Assembly (NCBI GenBank): GCA_964423745.1
Contig: CAYRGG010000073.1
Location: 1-16,691 of the forward strand
Direction of reading: 5' to 3'
Source: CAYRGG01 sp964423745
GTDB lineage: Bacteria > Pseudomonadota > Gammaproteobacteria > Competibacterales > Competibacteraceae
Length of the DNA stretch: 16,691 nucleotides
Positions 5,072 through 13,273 of the stretch are shown here, piece by piece. The notes below the pieces were generated by a model that was not told where the DNA came from, did no database searches, and saw only the letters and a program-made list of their open reading frames with translations. The number at the start of each line of letters is the position of its first letter. The stretch's first letter is position 1. A program made the position numbers and the translations under genes.

Positions 5072-7204
5072 ATGACTTATGAATCCACATTGAATACAGA
5101 GACGAGCTGGCAACAACAGAATTACAAGGGTTTGCTGGCTGAAATCGATAGGCTTAAAACGTCGCTTCGCCATCGGTTGCCGGATCAAGTACGCAACGCG
5201 GCCAATGAAGAGGAACCGACCGTGTTAATGCGTCAGCTGACTGCGGAGGAGGAACCGACCGTGTTAATGCGTCAGCTGACTGCGAAGGACGCGCAGGGCG
5301 TTGTTGACTCCCAGGCTACTATCAGCGTAACCAGTAGTACCCAGCGTGAATCGGTGGATGGTCGCAAGCAAACGTCGGTCATGTTGAATAATCTTTGCGC
5401 ACTGTTCAGCTTGTCAGCGTTTGAACGCCAGCTAGTGGTGCTCTGTATAGCCATGGAACTGGACCCAGACATGCCTGCCCTTTGTATGGAATTATCCCAA
5501 CAACCCAGTCCCAGCATGGCGTTGGCGTTAATGTGTTTTGATGGCCACTGTTCAGCCATGGCGGAAGATGCGCCACTCGCTTATTTTCAGCTCATTGAGC
5601 TTAAGCGGGACAATCATAGCTTTGCTCGGCGCAGTCTAGCCATTGGTGATTGGGCGCTCTTTTTTTTAACCGGCGCACCGGTTCTAGACCCCTTGCTAGC
5701 GACGGTTATGCATCCCATAAAACCGCTTGAACCGACGTTGCCCACGCCACTGAAAAACGCGGAATTGCTCGGTCAAGCGCGGCACTACCTGGACGACAGT
5801 CAAGCAGTGGTGCAACTCATTGCAACAACCCACGATGATCAACGCCAGGTTGCCGCGCTGCTAGCAAACCGCGAGGGCAGGGAAATCTATGAATTCAGCT
5901 TATACCAAGTACCCCTGCGTGCCGATGAACAATCTACTTTGATGCGACGCATCGCCCGGGAAGTGATTTCTCGGCAATGTTTAATACTGATCGATTGCCA
6001 GCGGTTGGTGGCCAGCGGCGAATCCAAAGCGGATAGTTATGTGCTGCGTAACTGGTTAGATTGTTTGTTGCGCGGTTTGCCTACTGCATTTCTCCTGTGT
6101 GCGTCTGAACAAATCCACTTGCCGCAAACAAAAATACATTACCAACGTTTACCGGCCTTACCGAACGACGAACAGCTTCAGCTCTGGCAACACTGCTTGC
6201 AGGACAATAATACCGATGCCGTGCAGCCAACCCTGTTGGAGTTAACCACCCAATATAATCTCACCAGCGCCCAGGTGAGATCCATCGCCCGTAGCGCCAC
6301 GATTGACCATAGTACAACCACGGCGGGCGACACCAGTCCAGAGAACTTGCAAAAAACATTATGGCAACACAGTCGCGAACAATCACGCCAAAATTTGCAC
6401 GGTCTAGCCCAAGTGATTCCTCCGCAACAACTCGATTGGAATGATTTAATCCTGCCGGAGAATGAAAAAAATAGGCTCCAGTCCATCGTGTCCCAAGCCA
6501 GGCAGCGCAAACGGGTATACCAGCAATGGGGTTTTGCCAAGCAAGTGCCCTATGGTCTGGGTATTTGCGCCCTGTTTGCGGGCGGTAGCGGCACCGGTAA
6601 AACCATGGCGGCCCGGCTTATTGCCAGTTTGCTGAATTTAGACCTGTACCATGTGGATATCAGCAGCGTCGTGGATAAATACATCGGTGAAACGGAAAAA
6701 AAACTGGACACGCTTTTTCAAGCGGCGGAAAACAGCGGCGCTGTCTTGTTGTTCGACGAGGCCGACGCCCTGTTCGGCAAGCGTGCCAAAGTACAGGACG
6801 CTCGGGATCGATACGCCAACACGGGCGTGAGTTTTTTACTGCAGCGTATGGAGCGTTACGCCGGGCTTTCTATTTTGACCACCAATATGCGCAGCGCCCT
6901 GGACGCGGCCTTTACCCGTCGCCTTCGGTTTATCGTGCAATTTCCCTTTCCCTCTGAGCAAGAGCGAGAAAAGATTTGGCGCTGCATGATACCCGCCACT
7001 GCCCCCACCGAGCAGATTGATTTCAAAAAGCTCGCCCGTTTAGTGCTGGCCGGCGGGGCGATACGCAATATTGTTTTACAGGCCGCCTTTATGGCCGCCG
7101 AGGCTGAACAGCCGATCACCATGCAGTGTTTATATGAAGCCGTTCGGCAAGAATATATCAAGGCGGAAAAAACCCTGGATGCAAACCTGGTGAAGGACTG
7201 GTAA
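5072..7204 (+). CDS. AAA+ ATPase of the eCIS type (Afp15/Pvc15-like)
   Basis: This 710-residue protein has a C-terminal AAA+ module (about residues 470-700) with Walker A GGSGTGKT (504-511, Lys510), Walker B LLFDEADALFG (Asp562-Glu563), sensor-1 TTN (Asn605) and a likely arginine finger FTRRLR (616-619). The long N-terminal part (about 1-460) has no motif I recognise apart from a 13-residue tandem repeat at 47-72. A classical AAA ATPase with a long N-terminal region just after the tail genes is a hallmark of eCIS clusters and is absent from P2 and known R-pyocins. In Afp/PVC it is thought to act in assembly or cargo loading; its exact role is not settled. No clear ribosome binding site precedes ATG 5072. 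Confidence is high for the fold and moderate for the orthology. Confidence 0.92.
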   Translation: MTYESTLNTETSWQQQNYKGLLAEIDRLKTSLRHRLPDQVRNAANEEEPTVLMRQLTAEEEPTVLMRQLTAKDAQGVVDSQATISVTSSTQRESVDGRKQTSVMLNNLCALFSLSAFERQLVVLCIAMELDPDMPALCMELSQQPSPSMALALMCFDGHCSAMAEDAPLAYFQLIELKRDNHSFARRSLAIGDWALFFLTGAPVLDPLLATVMHPIKPLEPTLPTPLKNAELLGQARHYLDDSQAVVQLIATTHDDQRQVAALLANREGREIYEFSLYQVPLRADEQSTLMRRIAREVISRQCLILIDCQRLVASGESKADSYVLRNWLDCLLRGLPTAFLLCASEQIHLPQTKIHYQRLPALPNDEQLQLWQHCLQDNNTDAVQPTLLELTTQYNLTSAQVRSIARSATIDHSTTTAGDTSPENLQKTLWQHSREQSRQNLHGLAQVIPPQQLDWNDLILPENEKNRLQSIVSQARQRKRVYQQWGFAKQVPYGLGICALFAGGSGTGKTMAARLIASLLNLDLYHVDISSVVDKYIGETEKKLDTLFQAAENSGAVLLFDEADALFGKRAKVQDARDRYANTGVSFLLQRMERYAGLSILTTNMRSALDAAFTRRLRFIVQFPFPSEQEREKIWRCMIPATAPTEQIDFKKLARLVLAGGAIRNIVLQAAFMAAEAEQPITMQCLYEAVRQEYIKAEKTLDANLVKDW
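5210..5288 (+). repeat. 39-bp in-frame tandem duplication inside the ATPase gene
   Basis: The 39-bp unit GAGGAACCGACCGTG... occurs twice in tandem (about 5210-5248 and 5249-5288) with 35 or more consecutive identical bases. It encodes EEPTVLMRQLTAE followed by EEPTVLMRQLTAK (residues 47-72). The near-identity indicates a recent event, and the 13-codon length keeps the frame open. Confidence 0.9.
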
Positions 7205-7242
7205 ATCCATTTTTATCAACCGAACATGATCAATCATTTATT

Positions 7243-7881
7243 ATGGCTACGATTAAAGATTTTTTGGAAAGCATCGTCGGTAATCTTAAGGAAAATTTTC
7301 CTGAACTAAAAACCTGCGTCGTTTTACCGGGCTTTCTTGAAACCACAGAGCTTCAAGAAGTCCATAAAAATACCCCCGGCGTGTTTGTTGCGCCGGTGGG
7401 GAATGGCGAAATTACCCATGTGGAAACCGGCGAGAGCGATATTACCCTACAACTGGTGCTCTACTTATTGGTGGTGGATCAGCCGGGGGAAGAGGATGGC
7501 ATTAGTAACGCCACCGAGCGAGAGCAGATCGCCCAAATCCTCCTGAGCAAGTTGCTCAGTCACATGAGTTCCACCGCGCAGCGCTGGGGGTTGCCCGAGG
7601 CGCATCCAGCCACGGCCATCGAGAGCGCGGACGTTCATGGACTGACCAACGACTTTATCCCCCATACCAAAGATTGGCGCTTGGGCACCGCCGTCCTGGC
7701 CCGGGCGGCAGACCTCTATGGCGGACAAGACCCCATTAGCAACCTGGCCTTATGGGCCATCACCTGGGAACAACGCCTGCGGTTGGGTAAAAACGATTTT
7801 GCCACCACCGATGTCCCGGTACCGAGTGATCCCCAGGTACGCCAGGGCGACGGGGATTTTCGACCGTTGCTGTCGGTGTAA
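7243..7881 (+). CDS. Putative tail terminator/completion protein (unrecognised family)
   Basis: This 212-residue protein starts MATIKDFLESIVGNLKENFPEL, with an amphipathic helix then alternating strands ('CVVLPGFLETTEL', 'GVFVAPVGNGEI', 'DITLQLVLYLLVV'), a helix 'ATEREQIAQILLSKLLSHM', and a closing 'NLALWAITWEQRLRLG'. This alternation, and the W-x-I-x-W-x-Q-x-L-R-L-G end, resemble small tail-terminator-like proteins such as the Mu gp37 group, but I cannot name the family. It directly follows the ATPase, where Afp16/Pvc16 (the tube terminator, DUF4255) sits in Afp/PVC clusters, so it may be its functional counterpart; P2 gpR and gpS play that role in P2. The last about 25 residues look disordered. 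It is 38 bases from the ATPase gene, consistent with one operon. Confidence 0.55.
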   Translation: MATIKDFLESIVGNLKENFPELKTCVVLPGFLETTELQEVHKNTPGVFVAPVGNGEITHVETGESDITLQLVLYLLVVDQPGEEDGISNATEREQIAQILLSKLLSHMSSTAQRWGLPEAHPATAIESADVHGLTNDFIPHTKDWRLGTAVLARAADLYGGQDPISNLALWAITWEQRLRLGKNDFATTDVPVPSDPQVRQGDGDFRPLLSV

Positions 7882-7921
7882 TGCGGTAGTCGTAAACCGA
7901 TAACCGAAGCATCAGCCATGC

Positions 7922-7944
7922 GGTTAATACCTCGGCGATTAACC
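7922..7944. promoter_or_regulatory. Inverted repeat before the first effector gene
   Basis: GGTTAAT (7922-7928) and ATTAACC (7938-7944) form a perfect 7-bp inverted repeat with a 9-base spacer, 8 bases before the ribosome binding site AGGAAAGG of the large effector. It could be an operator or an mRNA hairpin that affects translation. It may also be chance; I see no matching promoter. Confidence 0.25.
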
Positions 7945-7967
7945 ATGTATTGAGGAAAGGCAATCCC

Positions 7968-10900
7968 ATGTACGCGGAACTAAAAAAAGACGATGCCTCA
8001 CTGCAAAAAAAGTCTAGCCATAGGCATGGAGAAAGCAGATCTCACGCTGATCGGAATTCGGATCTGCTGTCCGGGGAAAGCACTGAAGGTTTTACCAGTT
8101 CGCCGAGTTACGCCTTGCCACCTCCGGGTCAGGGCCAGTTGGTCATGCAGTGTAAGGGTTTATCAGAAGGCCCCGAACCGACAAAGATAAGCGGCCCACT
8201 GATCCAGCGCAGAGTCAATAACACGGGTCTGCCCGACAAGCTAAAAAACGGCATTGAGAATCTCTCTGGCTATTCCATGGATGATGTCAGAGTGCACTAT
8301 AACTCCAGCAAGCCGGCCCAACTTGGAGCCCATGCTTATGCTCTGGGTACGGATATTCACTTGGGACCAGGTCAAGATAAACACCTTCCCCATGAAGCCT
8401 GGCATGTGGTACAGCAAAAGCAGGGGCGTGTAAAGCCTACCCTTCAGATGAAGGGAAATATGAAGGTCAACGATGATAAAGCTCTGGAAAGAGAGGCGGA
8501 TGTAAAGGGGACAGACGCTTTAGCGGCAAGAAGAGGCCTGGAAAATGAACCACAGCAGAAAGTTAATACTGAGAAAAAAAATCCTGAAATCTTGCAGACA
8601 AAACGAGAACCCGGTAAGAGCGGGGTTTCAACAAGTGTAGGACACGTAAAAAAAAGAACAATCCCTTGGAAAAGGTTATCTTCCAATGTAATCCATTGGT
8701 ACGCTTGGAATAAAGAGAAGCATAAATTTGCAAAATTGAACGAAACGATCCCAAAAGGTACAGAAATCCTTTCAGCCAAAGAAGTAGATCGGAATAATAA
8801 AATGCTCTTAATCGAGGTTGAAGCAAAGGATGAGAAAGGAATACCCATTCGAAAAAGCGGATTTGTGCGTAAAAAGAACCTAAAGGACCTGCGGATTACC
8901 GATCGTGTACCTCCTTTTCATGTAGATCCGTATAACATTATTGCCCCTCGTGGAGATTGGGCATCTTACAAACCCAAAAAATACAATGAATCTAATTTTG
9001 AGTGGTACCTAAATTTAGCTATTCTAATGGACGCTTATCACTCACTCGAAGCAAACGATAAAAATAAAGAGACACGCAATGATTTAGCTCTCGCAGCCAT
9101 GCAAAGTTTTGTTAAGGTAGCTAGTATAGTATCCCCTAAAACACACGGAAAAATACTGGATTTTAAGGAGAAAAAGCCAGCTGAGTCGTTCGAGGGGGCC
9201 AGGCATAGTCAATACATGGGTTTTCAGACAGCACCTATTTATGACAGTTCTTATGGATACTATCGGAGCGGTGACGCTCGGCTATTGGCTGATCTTAATA
9301 CGTTAATAGCCGATAAGCTAGGCGTAGAGAAAGAAAAAATTAAGTCGGTGAGCGATCCTTTTGTCCTAGATGTAATGAAAAGGTTTTTCCCCTTACAGTA
9401 TGCAGAACTGGAAGGAGAAACTGAAACCAACGATATAGCTGAGGTTAAAACGAACATAGATAGCCTGGATACTTTTCAAGATTCCATACAACGACTGTGC
9501 GCTAATATCAAGAAGGGCCATTCTCCAAATGTAGATTTTGTTTTTGATGTAAGTCAATACTACGAAAACGAAAGAAAAGGTAAAGACGGAGAGGGGGAGT
9601 CGATGACCAAACCGCATTCCAAAACTCTCATATCCAACATTGAGAATTCCTTTAGAAGAATTATAGTCGAAACCATCCAGAGGGAATCTAAAGGGGACAA
9701 GGAGGACAAAAAATTACTCATCGAGAATTTATTCCGTAAAATCCAGTTGCTGGTTTTAACTAAATATGAAAAAGTTAACATATTGATAATGCTGGATTTA
9801 AATAATGCAGGAAAAAAACATGGTAAGTCTAATAAATTAATAAGGTTTGCAAGGCAATCGAATACAATAAATAATCCTTCTCAATCGCTTACCAAGAATC
9901 GCGAAAAAATTTCTGACGCAATGAAACTATCCGGCACAAAAATAGATCCGATAAGTGCCAAGGAAGCCATGATAAGAATTGGTGGCATTGAAGAAATACT
10001 TAAAATAAAAAACCTGATACCTGTTACCATTGCAAAGAAAAGTGGCGAGAACAAAGAAAACGAAAATGATTCTTTAAGCGACCCTAAAAATATCGGTGAA
10101 CAAATAAAAGATAGATTAGAATCTAAAAATTTATTGAATGAAAAATCTCCAATAGAAATAAAATCTCACGGTAGTTTCGAAGATTTTAAAGGGGAGCCGG
10201 TTTTTGAAAATTTTCGAAAATTAGCCGAGCAAGAAAACGCACCTCCCTATGTGAAAATATATTCAGAAGCAACAGTAGATTTGCTTAATGGGCTTCAACT
10301 GTCGTTAGAAAAAAAAGGGGGGATAGATAAGGTTTTTGAAGAAAAAGGAATATCTAACCTTTTGCAAATTCTTTATACATTAATGACCGTTACCATGCAT
10401 TCTGCGATTTTTGTTGCAAATAATATGACCTTGTTTTTAAACCAAATTGATAAATTACATAATTATATACAAATAATACTGGCAATTACCAAGCCATATA
10501 GACAGGGTACAGTATTTTCCGACGCAATCAAAGAGGCGGTTAACGAACCACCTAAAAACGATATTACAGAACACTACTGGGTCGAGGAAGAAAATATAAA
10601 GACCTCCTCTACTGATAGACCTGCCGAAGCTACCGAAACAAAGCCAAAGCAAAACCTAGTTAAAAGGGGGAAGGTTGTTGTCAAGAAAATTTATAACGCA
10701 TTCCAAAGAAACGGTTCTAAAAAAGCTAAACCAGCCAAAGCATTAGAAGTTCCAACAATAAAGCAACCCACTAAAACCCGAAAGCAGAAAACAAAGCCCC
10801 CAAGACCAACTGTACCAGAAGCCTTGCACACCTTAGTCCATCATCAGGCATCTGCCATGCATGCGCTAAGCAGTACACTTGCTGGTGTAGAAAAACAAAA

Positions 10901-13022
10901 GGGACATGGGCGACTCAATGTTTTGGTTTTAAAAGATAACTATTACGAGGCGGCTGGTAAAGGCAATTTAGTACATAAATCCAAAGCATACGACATATCG
11001 GTAATAGACGGCAACCAAATGAATGAGGGATTCTTCGACTTGGATGGTGAGAAAAAAGCGGTTGATCCCCAAAGGAAATTCGATATATTCATCTGTGATT
11101 TCCATCATAATATCTCCTTAACGCTTGATGAATACCATGCCGAAAACCTTATAGAACAGGTGGATATGCTTTATCGTGAGAATAGAGTTGCAAACGAATT
11201 TACTGTGGCCATAGATTGTACGATTGATTATCTGCGATCGAAAGATATACAACTATTTTTAGAAGCTAACGAGCAACGTATCACCTCCGGACAACTGAAT
11301 GTTGTTTTGTACCGCAGTGCACAAAAGTTCGACATGTTGGGCCTCGACAATTATTATGGAGGCTATACCATCACCATTAATAATAAACAATCCTATAATC
11401 TATTCAATAAGCGAATTTCGGAACAGGACGACCATGTACCGGGATTGGCACATCAAGGTCTTACCCATTTGGTTAAACATGCTTCAAAGCATCAAGACAA
11501 TTATCGCGAAGCCATTATAAAAAATACACAGAGGCTATATGATAAACTCGATGAAGCCGGACTAACTGGTCAAGATCCCAAACAAGCATACATTTCAAAA
11601 AGTGACGACCCCATTAAGGTTTTCCTAGCCTTTAAGGGAAATTCTATAGATTATATTATCAAAACATTTATAGCTTGGGCAAAACACCAAGGAAAACCAA
11701 TAACAAACAGGGCAAGTTTTGGTTTTCCTACGACCAACTTTATAGACATTGGAGGAAGGTATCGTATTACGCTTGGCTTAGAAAGTACGGAAACCATCGA
11801 TGAATATGCCTTTTGCCTTGTTGCCCTAATGCAAATTTTTAAGGAAGATCTCGCAACAGGTAATAGGATTTATTCTGACAAAGATTTTAAACTTGTAGAT
11901 GAGAGAATAAAAGAATTAAAACAGATAGGTTTGAGGGAAATTAAAAATATCCGGGAGTTTGCGCCCATACCTTTGGATATCTTGAGTCAGTACCAAATAG
12001 GGCAATTATCTAACATGCTCGATTTGGATAAAGGCCAAAACATTTTTATAGCTCCTAATCATCGATTAGAGATTAGAGAGGCGTTATCAAAGAATAATTG
12101 GAATGTTCTTTCGAAATTTACGATAAACAGGACAAACAATTCATATACAATACTTCCTGCCCTTGTTAATGAACCTGAAAAATCCGTTAACGAACCTGAA
12201 AAACCCCTTAAGCTATCCGAAATAAGTGAAGAATTACGAAAATATCTGTTGGAGGAGCTAGAAAAGGATAAAAATTATTTATCGTTTAGCGACTCTACAA
12301 TGATAAAAAAAATAGCATTGGCACTTAGCAAAAAGGACAACGACATTCTGGAAAATTTTCAGATTAAGGAAATAAAAGGAGGAGGTCATTTCATTTCCAG
12401 CCTTACCGAACAAGCGCATCCCAATCACAAAACTATTCCTCCAGAAGATGCTGAAAAGACGAGTGCTGAAACTTCAACTGAAGACCGGATAGCGATTAAA
12501 AAAGCTTTGCGGGACGAAGGCGAGTCATATACTCCCGAACAAAAGGAATATGCAGACAAAAAAAATTGGGTAACCGGCGACTATGGTGCCGGGGGCGATT
12601 GTTTGTTTTTTTCACTTCTGGCCTCCAAAAAGCAGCGTGAAGCAAATGTACTACGTAATGAAATAGCTAATTATCAGAAGGATAATGGTTTAATTCGTGA
12701 CAATGCTGCAGATCTCTTTTTAAATAACCAGTTGCCAAATACCGTTGGCCAACAAAGAACGAAGAAAACAGCCGAAGATTATTACAATTTTATTAGAAAG
12801 CCAGGTTCCTGGGGAGGACGGGAAGAAATCAGGGCTTTTTCATTAATGACAAGTAGAACCGTATTTTTAATTGAACACTACGGTGAAATTTTGAGATTCG
12901 ATGGAAAAAATACACAAAAAGTTGATGATATTCCTGATGAAGCATTTCACGATGGTACTGTTGTGCTACATAAATCAGTGGCTCATTTTATAAGGGTAAC
13001 AGGGAAGAAGCGCTCTAAGTAG
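7968..13022 (+). CDS. Giant eCIS_core (DUF4157) effector with PLP-enzyme-like and OTU protease-like domains
   Basis: ATG 7968 (1684 residues, MYAELKKDDASLQKK) is preferred over TTG 7950, because AGGAAAGG at 7953-7960 fits it and the same leader begins the gene at 13517. Order: leader 1-80; eCIS_core about 81-185, with HEAWH (142-146) and LEREAD; uncharacterised, Lys-rich, largely helical region 190-800; hydrophobic stretch 795-840; basic Lys/Pro linker about 917-957; PLP-like domain about 980-1300 with IDCTID (Asp1083), SAQK (Lys1120) and YRITLGLE (Arg1266); then an OTU-like domain 1530-1684 with GGDCLFF (Cys1545), WGGREEIRAFS and AHFIRV (His1673). The eCIS_core domain marks eCIS cargo; the OTU fold suggests a deubiquitinase-like protease acting in eukaryotic targets. 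From about 8560 the gene is clearly AT-richer than its leader, which suggests an acquired payload. The eCIS_core and OTU calls are firm, the PLP call moderate. Confidence 0.88.
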   Translation: MYAELKKDDASLQKKSSHRHGESRSHADRNSDLLSGESTEGFTSSPSYALPPPGQGQLVMQCKGLSEGPEPTKISGPLIQRRVNNTGLPDKLKNGIENLSGYSMDDVRVHYNSSKPAQLGAHAYALGTDIHLGPGQDKHLPHEAWHVVQQKQGRVKPTLQMKGNMKVNDDKALEREADVKGTDALAARRGLENEPQQKVNTEKKNPEILQTKREPGKSGVSTSVGHVKKRTIPWKRLSSNVIHWYAWNKEKHKFAKLNETIPKGTEILSAKEVDRNNKMLLIEVEAKDEKGIPIRKSGFVRKKNLKDLRITDRVPPFHVDPYNIIAPRGDWASYKPKKYNESNFEWYLNLAILMDAYHSLEANDKNKETRNDLALAAMQSFVKVASIVSPKTHGKILDFKEKKPAESFEGARHSQYMGFQTAPIYDSSYGYYRSGDARLLADLNTLIADKLGVEKEKIKSVSDPFVLDVMKRFFPLQYAELEGETETNDIAEVKTNIDSLDTFQDSIQRLCANIKKGHSPNVDFVFDVSQYYENERKGKDGEGESMTKPHSKTLISNIENSFRRIIVETIQRESKGDKEDKKLLIENLFRKIQLLVLTKYEKVNILIMLDLNNAGKKHGKSNKLIRFARQSNTINNPSQSLTKNREKISDAMKLSGTKIDPISAKEAMIRIGGIEEILKIKNLIPVTIAKKSGENKENENDSLSDPKNIGEQIKDRLESKNLLNEKSPIEIKSHGSFEDFKGEPVFENFRKLAEQENAPPYVKIYSEATVDLLNGLQLSLEKKGGIDKVFEEKGISNLLQILYTLMTVTMHSAIFVANNMTLFLNQIDKLHNYIQIILAITKPYRQGTVFSDAIKEAVNEPPKNDITEHYWVEEENIKTSSTDRPAEATETKPKQNLVKRGKVVVKKIYNAFQRNGSKKAKPAKALEVPTIKQPTKTRKQKTKPPRPTVPEALHTLVHHQASAMHALSSTLAGVEKQKGHGRLNVLVLKDNYYEAAGKGNLVHKSKAYDISVIDGNQMNEGFFDLDGEKKAVDPQRKFDIFICDFHHNISLTLDEYHAENLIEQVDMLYRENRVANEFTVAIDCTIDYLRSKDIQLFLEANEQRITSGQLNVVLYRSAQKFDMLGLDNYYGGYTITINNKQSYNLFNKRISEQDDHVPGLAHQGLTHLVKHASKHQDNYREAIIKNTQRLYDKLDEAGLTGQDPKQAYISKSDDPIKVFLAFKGNSIDYIIKTFIAWAKHQGKPITNRASFGFPTTNFIDIGGRYRITLGLESTETIDEYAFCLVALMQIFKEDLATGNRIYSDKDFKLVDERIKELKQIGLREIKNIREFAPIPLDILSQYQIGQLSNMLDLDKGQNIFIAPNHRLEIREALSKNNWNVLSKFTINRTNNSYTILPALVNEPEKSVNEPEKPLKLSEISEELRKYLLEELEKDKNYLSFSDSTMIKKIALALSKKDNDILENFQIKEIKGGGHFISSLTEQAHPNHKTIPPEDAEKTSAETSTEDRIAIKKALRDEGESYTPEQKEYADKKNWVTGDYGAGGDCLFFSLLASKKQREANVLRNEIANYQKDNGLIRDNAADLFLNNQLPNTVGQQRTKKTAEDYYNFIRKPGSWGGREEIRAFSLMTSRTVFLIEHYGEILRFDGKNTQKVDDIPDEAFHDGTVVLHKSVAHFIRVTGKKRSK

Positions 13023-13103
13023 ACGACAAAAGGATAAGAATGGAGGGTATGAAGTAGGACGAGGGTCGGGTCTTCCTTTTTGCCGTTTTTATCAATAATA
13101 GGT

Positions 13104-13127
13104 GGGATAAGCCCCTATCCTTTTTTT
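13104..13127 (+). terminator. Rho-independent terminator after the giant effector gene
   Basis: GGATA (13105-13109) pairs with TATCC (13116-13120) around a six-base loop and is followed by seven T residues (13121-13127). The stem is short but the T-run is good. It lies about 80 bases after the stop of the effector gene and suggests that the second effector has its own promoter. Confidence 0.55.
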
Positions 13128-13248
13128 GATACAACTTACCGATGGTAGTGTTCCTAACGATTGGCGAGTCTTAGCCTAACAAACACCGCGTATTTCCAGC
13201 ATCGGCAAAGGCGAGTGTACGTCGCGGGTAACTATTCACCCTTCCGTC

Positions 13249-13273
13249 ATTCTCGCCATGGACTTGCGAGAAT
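13249..13273. repeat. REP-like inverted repeat
   Basis: ATTCTCGC (13249-13256) and GCGAGAAT (13266-13273) form a perfect 8-bp inverted repeat with a 9-base spacer, in the context CGTCATTCTCGC...GCGAGAATC. This resembles the CGTCATTCCCGC...GCGGGAATCC repeats spread between genes in many gamma- and betaproteobacteria. Only one copy is seen here. Confidence 0.5.

Noticed and set aside
7950..7967. TTG start for the giant effector, six codons upstream
   Set aside because: This interval is the ribosome binding site itself, and the two sister genes begin at the MY codons.
8444..8848. Minus-strand ORF of 134 codons opposite the giant effector
   Set aside because: Phe/Ser/Leu-rich antisense shadow of a Lys/Glu-rich coding frame; no start signal.
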